Of a stretch of DNA of 7,899 nt, positions 6,585 through 7,899 are shown one piece after another. The translations under genes and the position numbers were made by a program. Every line of letters begins with the position of its first letter. Within the stretch, counting starts at the first letter, position 1. Source of the DNA: an uncultured Bacteroidota bacterium (lineage in GTDB: Bacteria > Bacteroidota > Bacteroidia > UBA7662). The stretch is taken from the NCBI GenBank assembly GCA_903856555.1, contig CAIOCC010000075.1, positions 1 to 7,899 of the forward strand, written 5' to 3'. The notes below the pieces were generated by a model. That model had not been told where the DNA came from and did not search any database. It worked only from the letters and a program-made list of their open reading frames with translations.

Positions 6585-6586
6585 AA

Positions 6587-7306
6587 TTAAAGTCGGAGTG
6601 GTTCGGTCATGAGCAGGCATCCATCGGTGTAGGAGATCCGTACCCGACCGTTTTGAAGTACTTGGTTGCTAATGCCAATGCGATGCCCGGCATGCAGGTC
6701 TTCGCCCTTCAACGAAAAAAGCAAATTCTCGGTTTCAACCGAAAAAGCGGACGGAAAAGGCATGAGGGATAGTCGTTCGCCTTGTCCGTAACACTTACTA
6801 AACTCTTTGGGCACGCGAAACGTTCGCGATTCCTCTTCGAGCATCCCCACCGACATTCCTGCCGGGGCGGTTGCAAGGGCATGAAGATGCCCAAAAAAAT
6901 GGTCGGGTCCCGGTCCGTTTCCCCAAAGGACCTGAGCGGAGCGATGCCCCCGGTCCCACAACCATTGCAAGGCTTTTTGGAGATCGGTGGCCTCCTGATC
7001 GGGGGCATAGACCCATTGAACCCCGTCTTGAGCTCCCTCCACATGCCGTCGAACAGCTTCCAGGGCCGCAGGATCCCCGGCCTTCAAAGCCGTTCCCCAA
7101 AGCCCGCCGCCAACGCTGTCCATGTCCCCCAAAACCACGTCCACTTTGACTCCCATGGCCATTAAGCGATCAAAGGCCCCGTCCAGAGCCACCACCAAAG
7201 GGCTCCATTCCAACAACTGTCCCAATAATTCGGGGCTGCAGGCCCGGCCATTGGCCACCACCAAGGCGGCCTCTTGGTCATCGCGAACAACCACATGATG
7301 GCTCAT
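6587..7306 (-). CDS. thiN: Thiamine pyrophosphokinase
   Basis: A 239-residue cytoplasmic enzyme that transfers pyrophosphate from ATP to thiamine, giving thiamine diphosphate. Family motifs occur in order: 'VVALDGAFDRL' (38-48, usually with D-G-A), 'VVLGDMDSV' (57-65, the GDxDS metal/phosphate site), 'DQEATDLQKAL' (103-113, the TD motif), 'GNGPGPDHFFGHLHAL' (129-144, where the DH is kept but the usual Arg of GGRxDH is Pro), and 'GISNQV' (211-216, the C-terminal thiamine-binding SN). Length is slightly above the usual 210-220 residues. ATG at 7306-7304 is the first start that keeps the first motif at a normal distance, with no Shine-Dalgarno. It is the first gene of a minus-strand run of three and is divergent from HMG-CoA reductase. 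No TPP riboswitch (THI box) was recognised upstream. Confidence 0.93.
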   Translation of the reverse strand: MSHHVVVRDDQEAALVVANGRACSPELLGQLLEWSPLVVALDGAFDRLMAMGVKVDVVLGDMDSVGGGLWGTALKAGDPAALEAVRRHVEGAQDGVQWVYAPDQEATDLQKALQWLWDRGHRSAQVLWGNGPGPDHFFGHLHALATAPAGMSVGMLEEESRTFRVPKEFSKCYGQGERLSLMPFPSAFSVETENLLFSLKGEDLHAGHRIGISNQVLQNGRVRISYTDGCLLMTEPLRL

Positions 7307-7476
7307 AGATGCAAAAAGAGGGTTGGAATAGGCATGGGCCTGCGATTGAATGGGATGGTTAGAACCTGCGAAGAGGGCTCAAAGTTTAATCGAGCCATGG
7401 CTATTTGGGTCATGCACAGGCCCCCATGAAACAAAAGAGGCCTCTGCAAGTTAATAATTTATCTTTGAGCCTGTTT
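7307..7476. other. Divergent intergenic region between thiN and HMG-CoA reductase
   Basis: A 170-bp gap that should hold promoters for both directions. Plus strand: TATCTTTG at 7460-7467. Minus strand: AAACTTTG (7387-7380), one mismatch from TAnnTTTG, with no clear -33 partner. A 5-bp inverted repeat GGCTC/GAGCC (7376-7380 and 7392-7396) flanks this element with an 11-base loop. Neither direction shows the 11-bp-phased hexamers seen around the TonB receptor. Confidence 0.4.
7460..7467 (+). promoter_or_regulatory. Perfect TAnnTTTG -7 element upstream of HMG-CoA reductase
   Basis: TATCTTTG matches the Bacteroidota -7 consensus exactly and ends 9 bp before the ATG at 7477. If used, the transcript would have a leader of only a few nucleotides. 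No TTTG-like -33 element is seen at the usual 19-21 bp distance, so the match may be fortuitous. Confidence 0.35.
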
Positions 7477-7899
7477 ATGACCAAGCACAACACGCCGGTA
7501 TCCGGCTTTTCGAAACTCTCCAAAGAAGCCAAAATCGAATGGCTTTGCAACCGCTTTTTTGCCGATGCCGAGAACGCTTACCGGGTGCTTTCGGGCTATT
7601 GGCACAACGAAGCGGCTGTTCAAAAACTCCACGACGAGTTCATCGAGAACACCGTCACGAACTTTTACATGCCCTACGGGTTGGCCCCCAATTTTGTCAT
7701 CAACGACCGGACCTACGCCATCCCCATGGTCATCGAAGAAAGTTCGGTGGTAGCCGCGGCCTCCAAAAGTGCCGCCTTCTGGGCTCAGCGTGGCGGTTTC
7801 AAAGCCGAAGTCCTCTCGACAACCAAAGTGGGTCAGGTGCATTTTTTGTGGACCGGCCCCGTGTCTTGGCTGCAGGAACAACTGCCGGCCCTTCGATCC
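7477..7899 (+). CDS. mvaA: Class II (degradative-type) hydroxymethylglutaryl-CoA reductase, 5' part truncated by window edge
   Basis: An open frame of 141 codons running off the right edge. The product interconverts HMG-CoA and mevalonate with a nicotinamide cofactor; in Bacteroidota with this gene it normally feeds the mevalonate route to isoprenoids. Diagnostic segments are the N-terminal 'SGFSKLSKEAKIEWL' (9-23), 'IENTVTNFYMPYGLAPNFVI' (56-75) and 'IPMVIEESSVVAAASKSAAF' (82-101), which contains the catalytic Glu region (Glu87/Glu88). The full family length is about 430 residues, so roughly the first third is present. I chose ATG at 7477, which leaves 8 residues before the conserved SGF. 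An in-frame ATG at 7426 would add 17 residues (MKQKRPLQVNN and following) without family counterpart and would place the perfect -7 element inside the coding sequence. It is divergent from thiN. Confidence 0.9.
   Translation, partial: MTKHNTPVSGFSKLSKEAKIEWLCNRFFADAENAYRVLSGYWHNEAAVQKLHDEFIENTVTNFYMPYGLAPNFVINDRTYAIPMVIEESSVVAAASKSAAFWAQRGGFKAEVLSTTKVGQVHFLWTGPVSWLQEQLPALRS

Noticed and set aside
7307..7476. TPP riboswitch upstream of thiN
   Set aside because: No CTGAGA-type THI-box core or paired helices could be recognised, and the gap is short and shared with a divergent gene.

Overview
The window looks like chromosomal DNA of a Bacteroidota member with roughly balanced base composition. 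The evidence is a CarboxypepD_reg-type TonB-dependent receptor, a secreted protein of a type common in this phylum, a degenerate type IX secretion (T9SS)-like C-terminal domain, a class II HMG-CoA reductase, few Shine-Dalgarno sequences and several near-matches to the Bacteroidota -7 promoter element TAnnTTTG. The exact lineage cannot be fixed from the sequence alone.

Left part (1-3876, minus strand): a TonB-dependent outer-membrane receptor (767-3754) is followed by a secreted, Ca-site-like, repeat-rich protein (684 to beyond position 1, truncated by the window edge). Each gene is preceded by hexamers of the type CTTAAC/GTTAAC repeated with an exact 11-bp period. In each case the array, counting one weak last unit for the receptor, ends 10 bp upstream of a one-mismatch -7 element. 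This geometry resembles Pho boxes of PhoB/PhoP/SphR-type response regulators, so I propose that the pair is a co-regulated, possibly phosphate-starvation-induced, outer-membrane uptake module. This is the most interesting signal in the window.

Middle (4015-4578, plus strand): ribosome recycling factor (frr), divergent from the receptor and convergent with the next operon, with only 7 bp between the stop codons.

Right part (4586-7306, minus strand): a tight three-gene run. Thiamine pyrophosphokinase comes first, then after 13 bp a secreted protein joining a c-type heme motif to a PHM-like type II copper monooxygenase and a T9SS-like tail, then with a 10-bp overlap a DCC-family (DUF393) small thiol oxidoreductase-like protein with a GTG start. 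Transcribed away from this run, the 5' part of a class II HMG-CoA reductase (7477 to window end) marks the mevalonate pathway.

No RNA genes, CRISPR arrays, insertion sequences or convincing intrinsic terminators were found.
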